DNA from: Daedaleopsis sinensis
Taxonomy: Eukaryota; Basidiomycota; Agaricomycetes; Polyporales; Polyporaceae
DNA: 64,000 nt
Reading direction: 5' to 3'
Assembly: GCA_033807695.1 (NCBI GenBank)
Contig: CM066304.1
Coordinates: 2,666,001 to 2,730,000, forward strand
Shown: positions 24,227-35,367 of the stretch, in pieces
Numbering within the stretch: position 1 is the stretch's first letter
Layout: the number at the start of each line of letters is the position of its first letter
Program-made: the position numbers and the translations under genes
The notes under the pieces: model-generated
What the model was told of the DNA's origin: nothing
The model's database searches: none
What the model saw: the letters and a program-made list of their open reading frames with translations, nothing else

Positions 24227-26057
24227 AGAAGCCCTTGCGCGACCGAGCGGCCTCGAGAAGGGTAGCCGGAGCCGGCTGTTCATGCATTCGTGAGTCGACC
24301 ATGACCGGTTGACCACATCGATTGTGGCCAGCTCGCGTGTAGCACTAGCGGTATTTGGTGTCTATCTTTATGTTTTTGTGTATTAGTAGTAGTCTCGTCC
24401 GCTATCGAGGTCCGACTCGCCTATATACGGCATGCTGCCCTCGGTGCTCTAGGGTGCTCTTGGTCCTCGGTTCCAGACACGGATGCTGTTGGAGGCTCTT
24501 CTGGCCGGCCTTCGTCCCGCCCAAGGGCCCTCCCCGAGCGCGGGTGTGCCCGGTTCAAGGGCCGGGCGCTGCCGTCGGCCGTTTGGTAGGGTTAGGCGCT
24601 GCGATGCCCTTATCGAGAAGCACGCTTTTGTTTCCGAACATCATCATCGCACAGCGCTGCTAGGTACACGGACGACCACATGAACGAGATTCCGATGTCG
24701 TTGTTCTGCGCGAACCCATGCAGACCGCGCGGTTCTGCGCGACGCTATCCATTCTCGTCCAGTTCTCCGAGCTAGTACCCTCTTTTGGGCTGATTGCCGC
24801 GGCGGCGCACGCATGGGCAGCCTGTGGCTCACTCGCAGATGCTGGCCGAGTCGGTGCTCGTCCACGCATGCGCAGACTAGCTCGGGGGAGGGTCATGTTG
24901 CCGTGGCGTCAGGTGAGTTATCGCTGCTGTGTTCGTGCGCCAGGATGCTCACGGAGGCGCATAGCTAGGAACGTCAGCTGGGGAATCGCTATCGTCCACT
25001 GCCAGACCTCGGACCCGGAGGGCTAAGTGCGTACACATGATGCCTGGCGATGCGCCGTTTAAGTCTACAGCTACAGTTGACCCGGCACGTGTCACGCACC
25101 ATCCAGCCAAGCCTTGCACAATGTCCGCAGGGGTGCATGGGGCATTTTATAGCTCCCAAATGTCGTGGCGACTTTCGTCGTTTGCCATATCCTGGAGATG
25201 TGCGTCTATCTCAATGCTCACAAACCTTTCTTAGAATGCACGACGCTCGGCGATACGCGATAGCGCTATCGCGAAGCCCTCGGTCGAAGTTGGGCCCTTC
25301 TGCGCGCGGACAAGCACAGTTGCTCGAATGTCCCCTTGCAGCCGACCGGGACGCCTCAGCCTGCGGCGCGACTCAGGTGATGTCGATATACAGCACCCCC
25401 GGGGCGATCGTCCCCATCATCGTCCAACTCTGCCCATGACAATGACATGCATGATATGATATGCAGGATATGCAATACTAACCGACACGCATGGGGCCCT
25501 TGGGCTTCCTGGGCGCATGCGCCCCCTGCAGACGGGGCCATTGGCAGACCGGTTGAACTCCTACAGGACTGGCCTGCCGGCACCCACGCGAACAGCGCAA
25601 CAGCTGGCCAGCTCGCCGCCCCTTGGCATCCAGATAGATGCCCGGAGACATGTGGATAGCGACGGACGCAACGCAGACGGAACGGGGGTACTCTTGCCCG
25701 CAGACGCAGACCAGACACCAGCCGGTGGCCGCTGAATACTGAATACTGAATGGGCAGCAGCGTTTGCGGGCATCCGTCGAAGAAGCAGGAGTTGCAAGTG
25801 CGGTTACGGCAGAGTGGTCGCGCTGCTGCCCACGACCGCGAGCACGACCATGTGGCGGCTCCGGGCTTGCATAGAATGCTATACACATGGGTCTTGGTGC
25901 CTCTGGGGGTATAAAGTCGCTTCGCGCGTCGGCAGGGGATCCGCCGCAGAGAGAACTCGAGCTGCACCTCCTCCTTCTCCTCCTTCTCTTCCTCCTTCTT
26001 GTCGCGGACCTGGGGACCAGGACACAGGACACAGGACTCGGACAGCAGACAGCAGAC
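24227..26057. other. spacer between GH18 copies
   Basis: No gene is supported. There is a short direct repeat of CTGAATA near 25733-25750. I found no remnant of a third GH18 copy. Confidence 0.45.
25910..25915 (+). promoter_or_regulatory. TATA box of second GH18 gene
   Basis: A TATAAA follows a G run, 143 bp before the ATG at 26058. The transcript leader after it is rich in CTC and ACAG repeats. Confidence 0.6.
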
Positions 26058-27636
26058 ATGTTCACAGCCAGCCTCCGCCAGATCGGCGCGTTCGTGGCCG
26101 TTTACCTGCTCGCGAGCGTCGGGGCGGCGCCGTTCGCGAACTCGAGCGGGGTCGCATCGCCCGCGCCGCGCGAGTTGGGTGCGCGTGCGGCGCAAGCCCA
26201 GGCCGCGCCGCACTTTGTCATCTACGGGGACAAGTACGTCCCCAGCGTGACTGGGCCCCCGCCCGTCGCACAAATCAAGGTCGGTGCACGGGCTCCTCGC
26301 ACATCGCGGTGTATATATACCGAGCACGACGTGATGGCCGCTGCAGGGATTCAACGTCTTGTCAGTAGAGAGACGACCATGGGTATTAGCGGGCGTGCGC
26401 TGATTCGACCGTCTCTGTCCGCAGCATGCTCTCCTTCTGGCTCACGGAGGGCGCGTGGGACAAGGCGTACGAGTGGACGACCCTGAGTGCGGCGGACCGG
26501 GCGACGATCAAGTCGCAGTACGCCGCGGCGGGCATCAAGCTGATGGTGTCCGCGTTCGGCTCGACGGACGTGCCCACATCCTCGAACGCGAACCCCGTCA
26601 CGACCGCGAACAACATCGCGGCCTGGGTGAAGCAGTGGGGCCTCGACGGCGTCGACGTCGACTACGAGGTACGACTAAATCCGGGGCGGACGACGGAGCA
26701 CGCGACGCTGACGCGGTGTGGTTAGGACTTCAACGCGATGGACGGCGGCACGGCGGAGGCGTGGCTGATCTCGTTCACGCAGCAGCTCCGCGCACAGCTG
26801 CCGTCGCCGGACTACATCATCACGCACGCGCGTACGTCGCTTCGCTGTCACGCTCCGGCGTGCGCACCGAACTTACAGCTAACGAGACCGCGCGTAATGT
26901 TTCTCATTTAGCCGTCGCCCCATGGTGAGTACGCTGCCTCCCATGCGGCGGTGCATGCGCGGCGAGCTGACGAGGTTGGTCGACACACTTGTACAGGTTC
27001 ACGCCGAGCCACTACCCCGGCGGCGGGTACCTCAAGGTCCACCAGCAGGTCGGGAGCCTGATTGACTGGGTGCGCGTGCCTCCCGCTTCTCCTCTCTTCT
27101 CGCGCTGTCACTGACCGCGCGCGCCCCGCAGTACAATGTGCAGTTCTACAACCGTGAGTAGACCTGCCGCACATAACTGCACATGCTGAAGCCAGGGGCG
27201 TGTGACTGCAGAGGGCGCGTCCGAGTACACGACGTGTGCGGGCCTCGTCACGGCGTCGTCGTCGACGTGGCCGCAGACGGCGCTCCTGCAGATCATTGCG
27301 TCCGGGGTGCCCGCGAGCAAGCTCGTGATCGGGAAGCCGGCGACGTCGGGGGACGCGAACAACGGGTACGTCGCGCCCGCGACCCTCGCCGGCTGTGTCT
27401 CCCAAGCGAAGAACCAGGGCTGGAGTGAGTACTGCCCACGCTCACAGTTGTGCTTAGTGGCTGACGGACGCGCGATTGGCAGACGGCGGCGTCATGGCTT
27501 GGCAGGTGTGTCCCGCCTTCTCGCTTGCAGGACCCCCGAGGGGCCCGTCGACATCGCTGACTCGCGCTACTTGCAGTACCCGAATGGCGGTGCGGCGTGG
27601 ATTCAGACCGTCCGCGCCTCCTCCTGGCCCGTCTAA
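26058..27636 (+). CDS. secreted GH18 glycoside hydrolase (chitinase-like), copy 2
   Basis: Paralog of the upstream GH18 gene. Ten exons join in phase to 329 aa. The signal peptide (about 1-24, FVAVYLLASVGAAP) is followed by an Ala-rich pro-region. The catalytic motif is DGVDVDYE, and FVIYGDKY, MVSAFGS and YNVQFYN match copy 1. Exon lengths of 14, 244, 13, 23 and 60 nt are shared with copy 1, so the intron pattern predates the duplication. The one difference is a single 22-nt exon here (27132-27153) where copy 1 has 12 + 10 nt. The close tandem arrangement suggests local duplication. Product specificity (chitin versus glycan core) cannot be read from sequence alone. Confidence 0.9.
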
Positions 27637-27811
27637 CTCACCCCGCGACTTATCTGCCATCGTTGCGCGCAATTAACCTCTTTCTTTCTCGTTGTTTCTT
27701 CCTTTATTTCTTTCTCACGGGTCTGCACGTAGATAGAGGCACTAACAGTTGTTCTCGACGGTGTCGAGATGTATTACTAGCACTTATGCACACAATTACA
27801 CACGGAATCAA

Positions 27812-28486
27812 ATGGATGGCACAACTTCTCTTCCACCTACCACCATGCAGTGGTCCGGGTCTCACACGGTCGCTCTACATCTGAAACCCAGGGTCCCCCT
27901 CGAGATTGCGGAGAACATCATAGACCAACTAGTCTATTACGACCACTTTGAATCATCTCTTTGGAACTGCGCTCTTGTCTGTCAAACATGGCTCCCTCGA
28001 GGCCGCACTCATCTCTTGCGCACGATCTATATGGAGGACTTGAGAAGACTGGAGTCCCTCCGCCGTGGGTCCTTTCTTCCCCAACACTCTCGCACTCCGT
28101 CCAATCCGTCGATATCGAGGGTCTTTCGATGGTTCAGTGTGCTGCTGACAAGCGATATCTTCATTAATTCTGCACCTCTCGTTCTCCTTCCACTCCTTCC
28201 TACTCTGCGCTACAAACCTGCATCCACGTCTTCGCGATATTGGCATCGATATCTTGCTGCCTCGAGCGTCACAGAGGGATACCGATCGGTGGACACCGGC
28301 CATCGAGGCCTTTTTTACCTCAGTCGATGGCACGTTTACTGTGCCACGTCCTTTCTGACATTGGTGAGTCTACATGGCTCCGGTAGTACAGGATGTCAGA
28401 GGCTAACGGCGGGAGCGTACCACCACGTCCCGCTGGACATATCAGCACCTGCAGGCACGCTAATAGTGAGCTGCGACCCAGACTAA
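27812..28486 (+). pseudogene. F-box-like reading frame, probably decayed
   Basis: The ATG at 27812 opens a frame with an F-box-like N-terminus (VPLEIAENIIDQLVYYDHFE, then ALVCQTWLPRGRTHLLRTI), typical of the large F-box families of Agaricomycetes, which act as substrate adaptors of SCF ubiquitin ligases. Family-like text then seems to move to another frame (SHSVQSVDIEGLSM, about 28090-28130), after which the first frame continues only as low-quality sequence. This suggests a frameshift or an unrecognised intron. A further fragment in another frame (WDVEYEGLRSEKMVPVDK, near 28495-28550) may belong to the same old gene. No clear repeat domain follows the F-box. A functional short gene cannot be excluded. 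Confidence 0.4.
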
Positions 28487-29266
28487 TACTCCTGGGACGT
28501 CGAATATGAGGGACTCCGCAGTGAAAAGATGGTCCCGGTGGACAAGCCTTGTCCGTCTGCTCTCTACTATGCAGCACGCGGCCATCGTTCGCCCAATCAG
28601 GTGCTACCGCAAGACATTTGTCGTCGTCGTCGATCGAGACGACGTCACCAGACTGGCACATCTGCGTCCGACATCATCGATAGCCCGACGGCCGAAGCTG
28701 CCTTCTGCCCTCCGAATCGCTGGCAATGACGTGCGCGACCGGTCCCGGCCACCGTGACGAGCCTCCCCATGCGCGGACGTCTAAGAGGGAGTAGAACGGA
28801 GCAAAGCGTCGTCTATATCATATAAGTACACAATAATGTTACATGGTGCATCCAACCGAGAGCGCGGCCGACCCCTTGGCAGGGCAGCAATCCTAGAGAA
28901 CGAGTACCGTGGGGAGACGGGCAATGGGGGGATGTCAAACGAGATGGAAGTGACGAAAGGAAGTGAGGTGAACGTGAACGGGAGGGCGAAAGACGTGCGA
29001 TGGGGATGGGGTGGTATGCGGGACAATGCGTATTTGTACGTGCGGGAGACGAAGGAGATGGCCAGATCCAGAGCGAGAATGAGAGTGAGCGGCAGCGGGT
29101 GCGATGGACGGGATGCGATGGGGAGTGGGAGTGGGAACGTGGAGGAGAATGGAATGGAGAGATGATGCGATGGACGTGAAGACGGGAGACGGCGAGAGCA
29201 CGACGATAGCAGCAGAGCGGGGATCAACGGACGGTGGAGACTGGAGGCGGACACGGCGCAGGCGGC
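28487..29266. other. intergenic/3' flank
   Basis: This contains the 3' flank of the downstream minus-strand gene. An open frame on the plus strand (28836-29165) is purine-rich and has no family features. No gene is called. Confidence 0.4.
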
Positions 29267-30482
29267 TCAGCTGAGGAGCCCCGAGCCCCACACGAGGCGT
29301 TCGTGATGTGCGTGTACGGCCCCGCGGAGGGTGATCCAGACGATCCACAGGCACGCAAGGAACACAAGGGCAAAGACGGTGCGCTAGTAATGTTGTTGTG
29401 AGTGCCCCCCGTTCGGCGCCGATGGCGAAACAAGCCGACTTACGACGAGGACCTTCCACCGCTTACTTACAGGCGCATTCGGCGTGAAGATGATCGTACG
29501 GAGTCGTTGCGAGACGGGGGTGTTGAGCCACTCGAGCGACGACATGAGTTGCTTCGCCTGCGCTGAGCATGTAAGCGCTCATGTGGGGATGCTGCAAGTA
29601 ATGCTGAGCGCACTGACCTTGTCGCGTCCAAGGTCGTACACTTTCCGGATATCGCGGATCTGGGACCCTACCTCGGGTAGCTGCTCCTCAAGCTCGACGA
29701 GAACCGCGAGATCTTCGTCGAGCGTGCCACTGATGTGGGGGACTGTGTGCGTCAGAGAGAAGTCGGCGCGATCGCGGGTGTGCTGCGGGATTCGAGGGAT
29801 GAGCGAGGCGCTTGCGATGCGTGCAGGGCTGGTGTCGACATACCTGAATGCCAGAGAACACGTCGTGCAACAGGTTCTCGATCGCACGGGAGTTGCTCAG
29901 ATCGAGCTCAAGCTTGCTCTGTGATATATGGATGAGCTGCGGCGTTCCAGTGGGATGCATATGATTGTGGCTCTCGGGCGGAGGCATTTAATACAAGGCT
30001 AGGCTGCACTGGTGTGGAATAAGCATCTCCACGGATAGATGCTTCCATGGCTCTCCGCAGGGCTTACGTCTCATGGGAACCGAGAGTATCCATGTGATTA
30101 CGCCGTAAGGAATCAGGAGGCGAACAGGCGCCAGACTTCCTTGACGTATCCATAGCATAGACCATTCAGGATAGCCTGGGGTGCGAGGCAATGCATACAT
30201 GCCGCACAAAGAGAAAGGCCTGCCAGGGGACTGACTGGGACTGACCTCAAGGTCCTTGATTTGACGTTCGTACAACGACGCACGCTTGGAAGCGGACTCT
30301 AGAGATGCGCATAGGTTCCTAGACAGACAGAGGACATGAGACGGCGTGGGTGCGCTGCTGAACATCCACTCATACCGTGGCTCCCAGCTGGGGGCGTCCT
30401 CCCTGTCCTGCGAGCTTCCCAAATCACTGCTGTCTTGCAGATGACTGTGCTGGGTTTCGTCGAAGGTGGATATAGAGGACAT
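29267..30482 (-). CDS. coiled-coil protein with C-terminal membrane anchor, unknown function
   Basis: I do not recognise this family. The first exon (ATG at 30480-30482) encodes an acidic Ser-rich start, then WEPRYEWMFSS and a helical part (NLCASLESASKRASLYERQ). Later exons on the minus strand give helical segments (SKLELDLSNSRAIENLLHDV; LDEDLAVLVELEEQLPEV; IRDIRKVYDLGRDK), a linker with SLEWLNTPVSQRLRTIIFTP, one hydrophobic helix (TVFALVFLACLWIVWITL) and a short tail ending ERLVWGSGLLS. The layout of long helical region, single helix and about 20 residues after it suggests a tail-anchored protein. It is reminiscent of SNARE-like or nuclear-envelope KASH-like proteins, but no signature of either is present. 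Exon joins in the middle (29930-30260) are uncertain. Confidence 0.6.
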
Positions 30483-30770
30483 GGGGCCAGGCCGTCCGAT
30501 ATGCTGCCACAGAAGAGGAAGACGAACGGGCGGTAGGCAGACAAGAGCGCGAGGGGAGGAAGTGAAGGAGAGCAAGAACGAGGAGGGAGAGGGAGAAGAG
30601 GAAGGATATATAGGCGTTCGGAGTGAGACACCGATCCATTAACGGAGGTATACGTAAATCTGAGATCAGCCGCGTGCTCCCACGTGGGCGTTTAGCTTCC
30701 CGATTTCGGATTCTGATTGCAATGCCCGAGCGCCTGTGTTCCTGTCTTGCAGCCACCACCACTAGCCACA
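30483..30770. promoter_or_regulatory. divergent promoter (coiled-coil gene / SnoaL-like gene)
   Basis: These 288 bp lie between two start codons on opposite strands. Purine-rich DNA at 30545-30605 is the pyrimidine tract of the minus-strand promoter. Confidence 0.45.
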
Positions 30771-31402
30771 ATGTCCTTTGCCCGCTCAGAGCCAACGCGC
30801 GCACAATTGCTGGCCGCTGCTCAAGCTCTATGCGACGCATTTGCCTCCAAGGCAGACACGGACACCCTCCTCTCCCACTTCTCCTCCTCGCACCAGATCT
30901 CCGCCTACGAGCACGGCCTGCCCGCCCTCGCTCCCTTCCTCGGCCGTGCCTTCACCGGCAGGTCCGGCCCCGCTTCAGTCGCCGCGTACTTCGCCCTGCT
31001 GCAGCAGCATCTGACCTACGAGGACATGTCCTTCAGCACCTGGGTCGTCGACGCCGACGCGCAGCGCGTCGCCGTCAAGGGCCACGCAAAGTTCACCTGG
31101 AACGGACCCGGGGGCCCGGGCGAGTGCTGGGACGAGCACTTCGCGTACATCCTCGACTTTGACCAGGACGCGAAGGTGACGGACTACCAGGTGTGGGCGG
31201 ACTCGGGCGCGGCGTACCTCGCCCGCCGCGGCGAGCTCAGCAGGCTGACTCCCGATCCCGAAGCCACCGAGCCCGATCCGAAGGTGGGCGGCCGTGGCGC
31301 GTGCCTTACCCTGCGATGCTTGCTTAGGCACGCATCTCTGCTGCTTTGTAGGCCGAGCGCGCCAAGGCCGACGATCAGAGCGATAAGACGGCCGTCGAAT
31401 GA
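30771..31402 (+). CDS. SnoaL/NTF2-like fold protein
   Basis: Two exons (30771-31283, 31352-31402) join to 187 aa. The first part reads as an alpha+beta barrel of the SnoaL/NTF2-like kind: N-terminal helices (AQLLAAAQALCDAFASK), a helix-loop with LLSHFSSSHQISAYEHGLP, a GRSGPASVAAYFALL helix, then strands FSTWVVDADAQRVAVKGHAKF and FAYILDFDQDAKVTDYQVWAD. Members act as small-molecule isomerases, hydrolases or binding proteins. The substrate is not predictable here. The C-terminus is short, charged and probably disordered. There is no signal peptide. The fold call rests on pattern, not on a catalytic motif. Confidence 0.72.
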
Positions 31403-32345
31403 AGGAGTAGTGCAAACTGCAGAAGGAGCGCATGTGAGTTGCTTCGTGTCTGCACACAAGCGGACATTTTCTACGTGCACATACATCGCACACACAGATT
31501 TCAACAAGAGAAAGCAGACCGCAAAAGACCCCACAACGCCTTCCGGTGGTCTCTGTAGTCGCCGGACTCGTTCCTGGAGATCGACTGCTGTATATGCACG
31601 AATATATCTTGTGCTGAGTTCTCGATATCAATCTCGTAACTCTTGACTATGATAACAGCCTCCATCCAGAGTCTATATTATATCACTATCGTTCCGGGAT
31701 TTGCAGTGACACTTTGCGAGCTGTACGAGTGGGCTGAGTACACGAATGTGGTATGTTAACTGCTCTGCACAGACACGTCATACTATTACGCAGTGCCACA
31801 CATTCTGAACGGATTGTAACAACCCTCGCGAGAGCGATCTCGAGACAAGACAAGCAATACCACGGACCAGGCTCAGGTGTTGCAGGCCTTTCTCCGCTCA
31901 CTTATTAATCCAATTTACCAATCAATCCTTAGCAAAGGACGCGCCGGGCAAGGGCTTGCTCACCTAAGTATGTAGCTCCAACGACGACCAAGCATGATGC
32001 ATGAGCGCTCGCGCAGAGTCACGACAGTAAATCCAGAGCGACACAGAACCAGACTTGGCCGGGGATCGGCGGTTCGGTAGATACTCTGGCAGCGGATGTG
32101 CAGTCACCGGGAATCCCGAATAATGAGCTTCAATGGATGTTGAGGTCTGTTGGGCACAGACAGTACTTGCTACAAATCGATACAAGAAGTCGAGTCGAGT
32201 CCTGCGATATGAGAGTGAATTGTCGGGTGGTCATAGGTTATGTATCGGGCGTGCCAGTGTACAACTAGAAGGCCAGTCTGAGCAAGTCTGAGCAAGGGGG
32301 TAGTCAGTACCCGATAAAACCCACGGGCGAAAAATCATCATACCC
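31403..32345. other. intergenic
   Basis: No gene is supported. From about 32150 the sequence resembles that near 33300 and marks the tandem duplication carrying the two secreted-protein genes. Confidence 0.45.
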
Positions 32346-32886
32346 TTAGGAATGCGAGAACTGGAGCTTGTAGTTGTGATTATTGTTGCTGTAGCCGGTG
32401 TAGTGGACATTGCACTCCTCAGGCCTGAGGAACCCTCCAACGCGGCCGCCGCTCTGGCACTCGTTCAAGATCGATTGGAAATACCCGCCGCAGACGACGC
32501 CGTCTGCGACCTGCGCGTTGTACTGGCCGCAGACGTCGATCTTGCACGTGCCGTATTTCGACTGTGTCTTGCAATCCGAGCCAAGACCGTATATATAGGC
32601 ATCGTTACTCTGGGTGCATCGGGTGGCCAGTCGTTTGAGCGCCTCGACACAGTCAGAGACCATGGGGCTGCCGCCGGATGTCTGGCATGTTGGGCGCGTC
32701 GCGTCGTGATGGTCGCAGGCTAGGGGTACGAACTATGTCTAGTACTAGTAGAAATGAAATGAATGTAGCAGGAAGCGTACCTCTCGCGATAAGCGTCGCA
32801 TTGCCCCCGTTGACGATTGACGCACCCTGGACGGCAGCAGCACAAGCGAGTGCGACACTGCTGAGGATGGCGAGCTTAACTGACAT
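32346..32886 (-). CDS. small secreted ten-cysteine protein, copy A
   Basis: Two exons (32781-32886, 32346-32719) encode 159 aa. A clear signal peptide (about 1-21, KLAILSSVALACAAAVQGAS) and a short pro-like segment (GGNATLIARG) are followed by a mature part with ten cysteines, including SDCVEALKRL, YGTCKIDVCGQY and VCGGYFQSILNEC. An even number of Cys suggests five disulfides. The layout S-P-x-x-x-D-C followed later by YGTCK is distantly like Hce2/Ecp2-type secreted fungal proteins, but that is tentative. It may be a cell-surface, antagonism or effector-type protein; nothing in the sequence proves a role. Copy B lies 1.2 kb upstream in its own direction with the same intron position and phase. 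Confidence 0.8.
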
Positions 32887-33045
32887 TTGCAATAGGATAG
32901 ATAGTCGAGCTGAAAATGAAGTGACTGTCAAGGGAGAAGTCGCTGTCGAGCGGGTGTTTCAAGACTTACCGAAAGGCACTCGGAGGATGGTGTACTAGTA
33001 GGAAACTTCGTCTAGGCACCTAGCAAATGGTGGGCGGGGTAGGCC

Positions 33046-33053
33046 TTTTTATA
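33046..33053 (-). promoter_or_regulatory. TATA box of secreted-protein copy A
   Basis: TATAAAAA on the minus strand, about 160 bp before the start at 32886. A related box precedes copy B. Confidence 0.55.
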
Positions 33054-33510
33054 CGAGTTTGAGGACTCCTTGCCGACGACCGTTGCCAATGAATGTCTCA
33101 GCAAGCTCCGTAGCCAAGAGGAGCAGTGACCTGGACTCGGAGAGGAGCCTTGAATGCGTTCCCCGCGGTCTCGCAGCCGCGATGATCCCTGATGGTCCCA
33201 GTCCGGCTTGTCATACTAAACCGTTACTTGCGTACCGCAATGCGACGGGGGCGGGCGCACGGAGTCACATACGCCGTACATAGCTTGTTCGAAGCTCTAG
33301 TAGTACTCGCTACAAACCGATACAAGCAGTTGAGTGCCGTGGTAGGAGAGTGCATCGTCGTGTGATCATGGGACGAGATATCTGTCTTAGGTTCTTCCGA
33401 AATCTCGGTCGGGTATCAGGCATGTGCAACTGACTGGAAGCTTGGCCGATCTGAGCAAGGGGATAGTCAGTATCCGACAGAACCCACGGGCGAAAAGATT
33501 ACCATACCCT

Positions 33511-34062
33511 TCAAGATGAATGCGAGAACTGGAGCCTGTAGTGGCCCTGAAAATTGGCCGGTTTTTTGTAGTACTGGACATTACAATCCGCAGGCCTAAG
33601 CCACCCACCCACGCGGCCGTCGTGCTGGCAGTCGTTCAGGATCGTTTGCAGATACCCGCCGCAGTTGACGCCGTCCGCAATCCGCGACCTGAAATCGCCG
33701 CAGACGTCGATCTTGCACGAGCCGTATGTCACCTGCGTCTTGCAATCTGAGCCGTAACCGTATCTGTACGCATCGTTACCCTGGACGCATCGGGTGGCCA
33801 GCTGCTTGATCGCTTCGACACAGTCAGAGATTAGGGGGCTGCCGCCGGACGTCTCGCAGTGTGCCGGCGCCGTGTCGTGATAGTCGCAGGCTAGGGGCGC
33901 CTGCGTGAGCTACTTACGTCCAGCGGAGGTTGGACAGAGTGTGGCAGGAAGCGTACCTCTTGCGACAAGCGTCGCGTTGCCCCCGTCGGCGATCGACGCA
34001 CCCTGGACTGCAACGGCACAAGCGAGTGCGACGCTACTGAGGATTGCAAGCTTGGTTGGCAT
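33511..34062 (-). CDS. small secreted ten-cysteine protein, copy B
   Basis: Paralog of copy A. Two exons (33957-34062, 33511-33890) encode 161 aa. The first exon is exactly as long as in copy A (106 nt). The signal peptide KLAILSSVALACAVAVQGAS is almost identical; the mature part keeps all ten cysteines (SDCVEAIKQL, YGSCKIDVCGDF, NCGGYLQTILNDC) but differs at many other positions, and the C-terminus YRLQFSHSS matches copy A's YKLQFSHS. Stronger conservation of Cys and signal peptide than of loops suggests both copies are under selection for fold. Function unknown, as for copy A. Confidence 0.8.
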
Positions 34063-34198
34063 CTTTGATAGTAATGGATAGTCGAGCTGCAGATGAAATC
34101 ACTGTTAAAAGAGAAGCCGCTGTCGAACAAGGGGGGCAATACTCACCAGGGGCACTTGAAGGACGTCGTAATATCAAATGCGGGACGGGGTGGGCCTC

Positions 34199-34205
34199 AT
34201 TTATA
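34199..34205 (-). promoter_or_regulatory. TATA box of secreted-protein copy B
   Basis: TATAAAT on the minus strand, about 140 bp before the start at 34062, in a segment similar to the one upstream of copy A. Confidence 0.5.
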
Positions 34206-34458
34206 CGACTTTGAGGAAGGGGGTGCTTCGAACGGTTTCAGTGATGTTGAACATGAGAAACGCTCCGTTCCGGCAGTTTCGCAGCTGCGAATCTCGATGT
34301 TGTCTGCTAGTATGTACTGCAGTGACTCTCTGCCGCTTGCCATGAACGCACCGTTACGTACAAACCGCTATCCGACGGGAGCGGCGTACGGACGTACGAC
34401 GGGAGCGGGCGTATGGACCTAGTACGTCGCGTAAGTAGCTTGTAAGTACACTTCAGCT

Positions 34459-35305
34459 TGTACACTAGGCTCGTACCCAGCCTGTTCGGTGATGACTTTT
34501 CAAACTCCGTTGTGAGGATCACAGTACAGGCTGGGCCGATCGGTCGCCCTTTAGTCGGGGAGGCACCGTGTGAATTCGTACTTAGCAGCTTTCGGACTCT
34601 CGCTCTGAGAGAAACTCCAAAGTACCCGTCCATGTAGAGCAGTTTTGTATATACTATGCGGCGTCAGGAGAGAGCACAATGAAGTTAGCACTCACCCAAA
34701 AAGTCTCAGCCAGCCATATCAAAAACTGAATGATACAAGGGTCGAAAACTGACGGTCGAGCCAGTTGCCTACTAGTGGGACATGAGCTATACTGTTAGTA
34801 AGTGTAGCAGCGTCCTATGGTCTCAAAAATAGGTATACAAGCTACTGACTACTATCAGACTACCTACAACCCCTTCTACCCCATGCTGAGTGGCAAGAGA
34901 GCATTCAACAATGCATTCAAAGCTACCCTTGGGCGAGCTTGAGAGCGCCTAGTATACAACTTAGCGCCCCTTAGCCGCCTGTGTGCATATGCACCCAACG
35001 GACGCACATTCAACGTATATTACAGTGAGTCGTATCCTTTTCACCATAAGAACTACATATAGTACCATTGACAGGGTGCAAGAACCCATCGCTTAAATTT
35101 TATGGGCAGAAGGGTATACAGAAATACGTGCTACCTTTGTAAAAGCACCAAGAGACTTGCACAGATTCTGCTAAGGACGAATTCACACGGTGCCTCCCCG
35201 ACTAAAGGGCGACCGATCTGCCCAGTCGGTATGAGTCGGTATGGCGAGCTACCCCCCGTTCAAACTCCGCTCGCCTACCGACTGGGTACGAGTCTACTTG
35301 TACAC
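34459..35305. mobile_element. non-autonomous element with long imperfect inverted repeats
   Basis: The two ends are inverted copies. The outer parts read TGTACA...CTCGTACCCAG, and an inner block of about 55 bp (34533-34590 versus 35168-35222 inverted) matches with about three differences, including GATCGGTCGCCCTTTAGTCG. Between outer and inner blocks each arm forms its own hairpin: CCCAGCCTGT...ACAGGCTGGG on the left, and CCCAGTCGGTA plus GGCGAGC against GCTCGCCTACCGACTGGG on the right. The interior has no coding frame. This fits a non-autonomous DNA transposon or foldback element. No clear target duplication was found, so the exact ends are provisional. Confidence 0.6.
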
Positions 35306-35362
35306 CGTTGAACAGTGTTGAACAGACTGCCATGAGCATGTAGAAGCATGAGACACGGTCAG

Positions 35363-35367
35363 CAAAT
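35363..35367. repeat. 5-bp target site duplication (left)
   Basis: CAAAT stands directly before the 5' LTR. The same five bases follow the 3' LTR at 41138-41142. Confidence 0.9.

Larger units (their letters stand above)
32150..34440. repeat. tandem segmental duplication of about 1.1-1.2 kb
   Basis: Two head-to-tail units (about 32150-33290 and 33290-34440) each hold one secreted-protein gene. Flanking DNA is also alike: CTACAAAyCGATACAAG near 32170 and 33312, CCCACGGGCGAAAA before each stop, and TATA-bearing upstream segments. Boundaries are approximate. Confidence 0.7.

Noticed and set aside
24227..25909. Possible third GH18 copy between the two genes
   Set aside because: I found no catalytic motif, signal peptide or exon remnant in any frame.
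28836..29165. 109-codon plus-strand frame
   Set aside because: Purine-rich, in the 3' flank of the minus-strand gene, with no domain.
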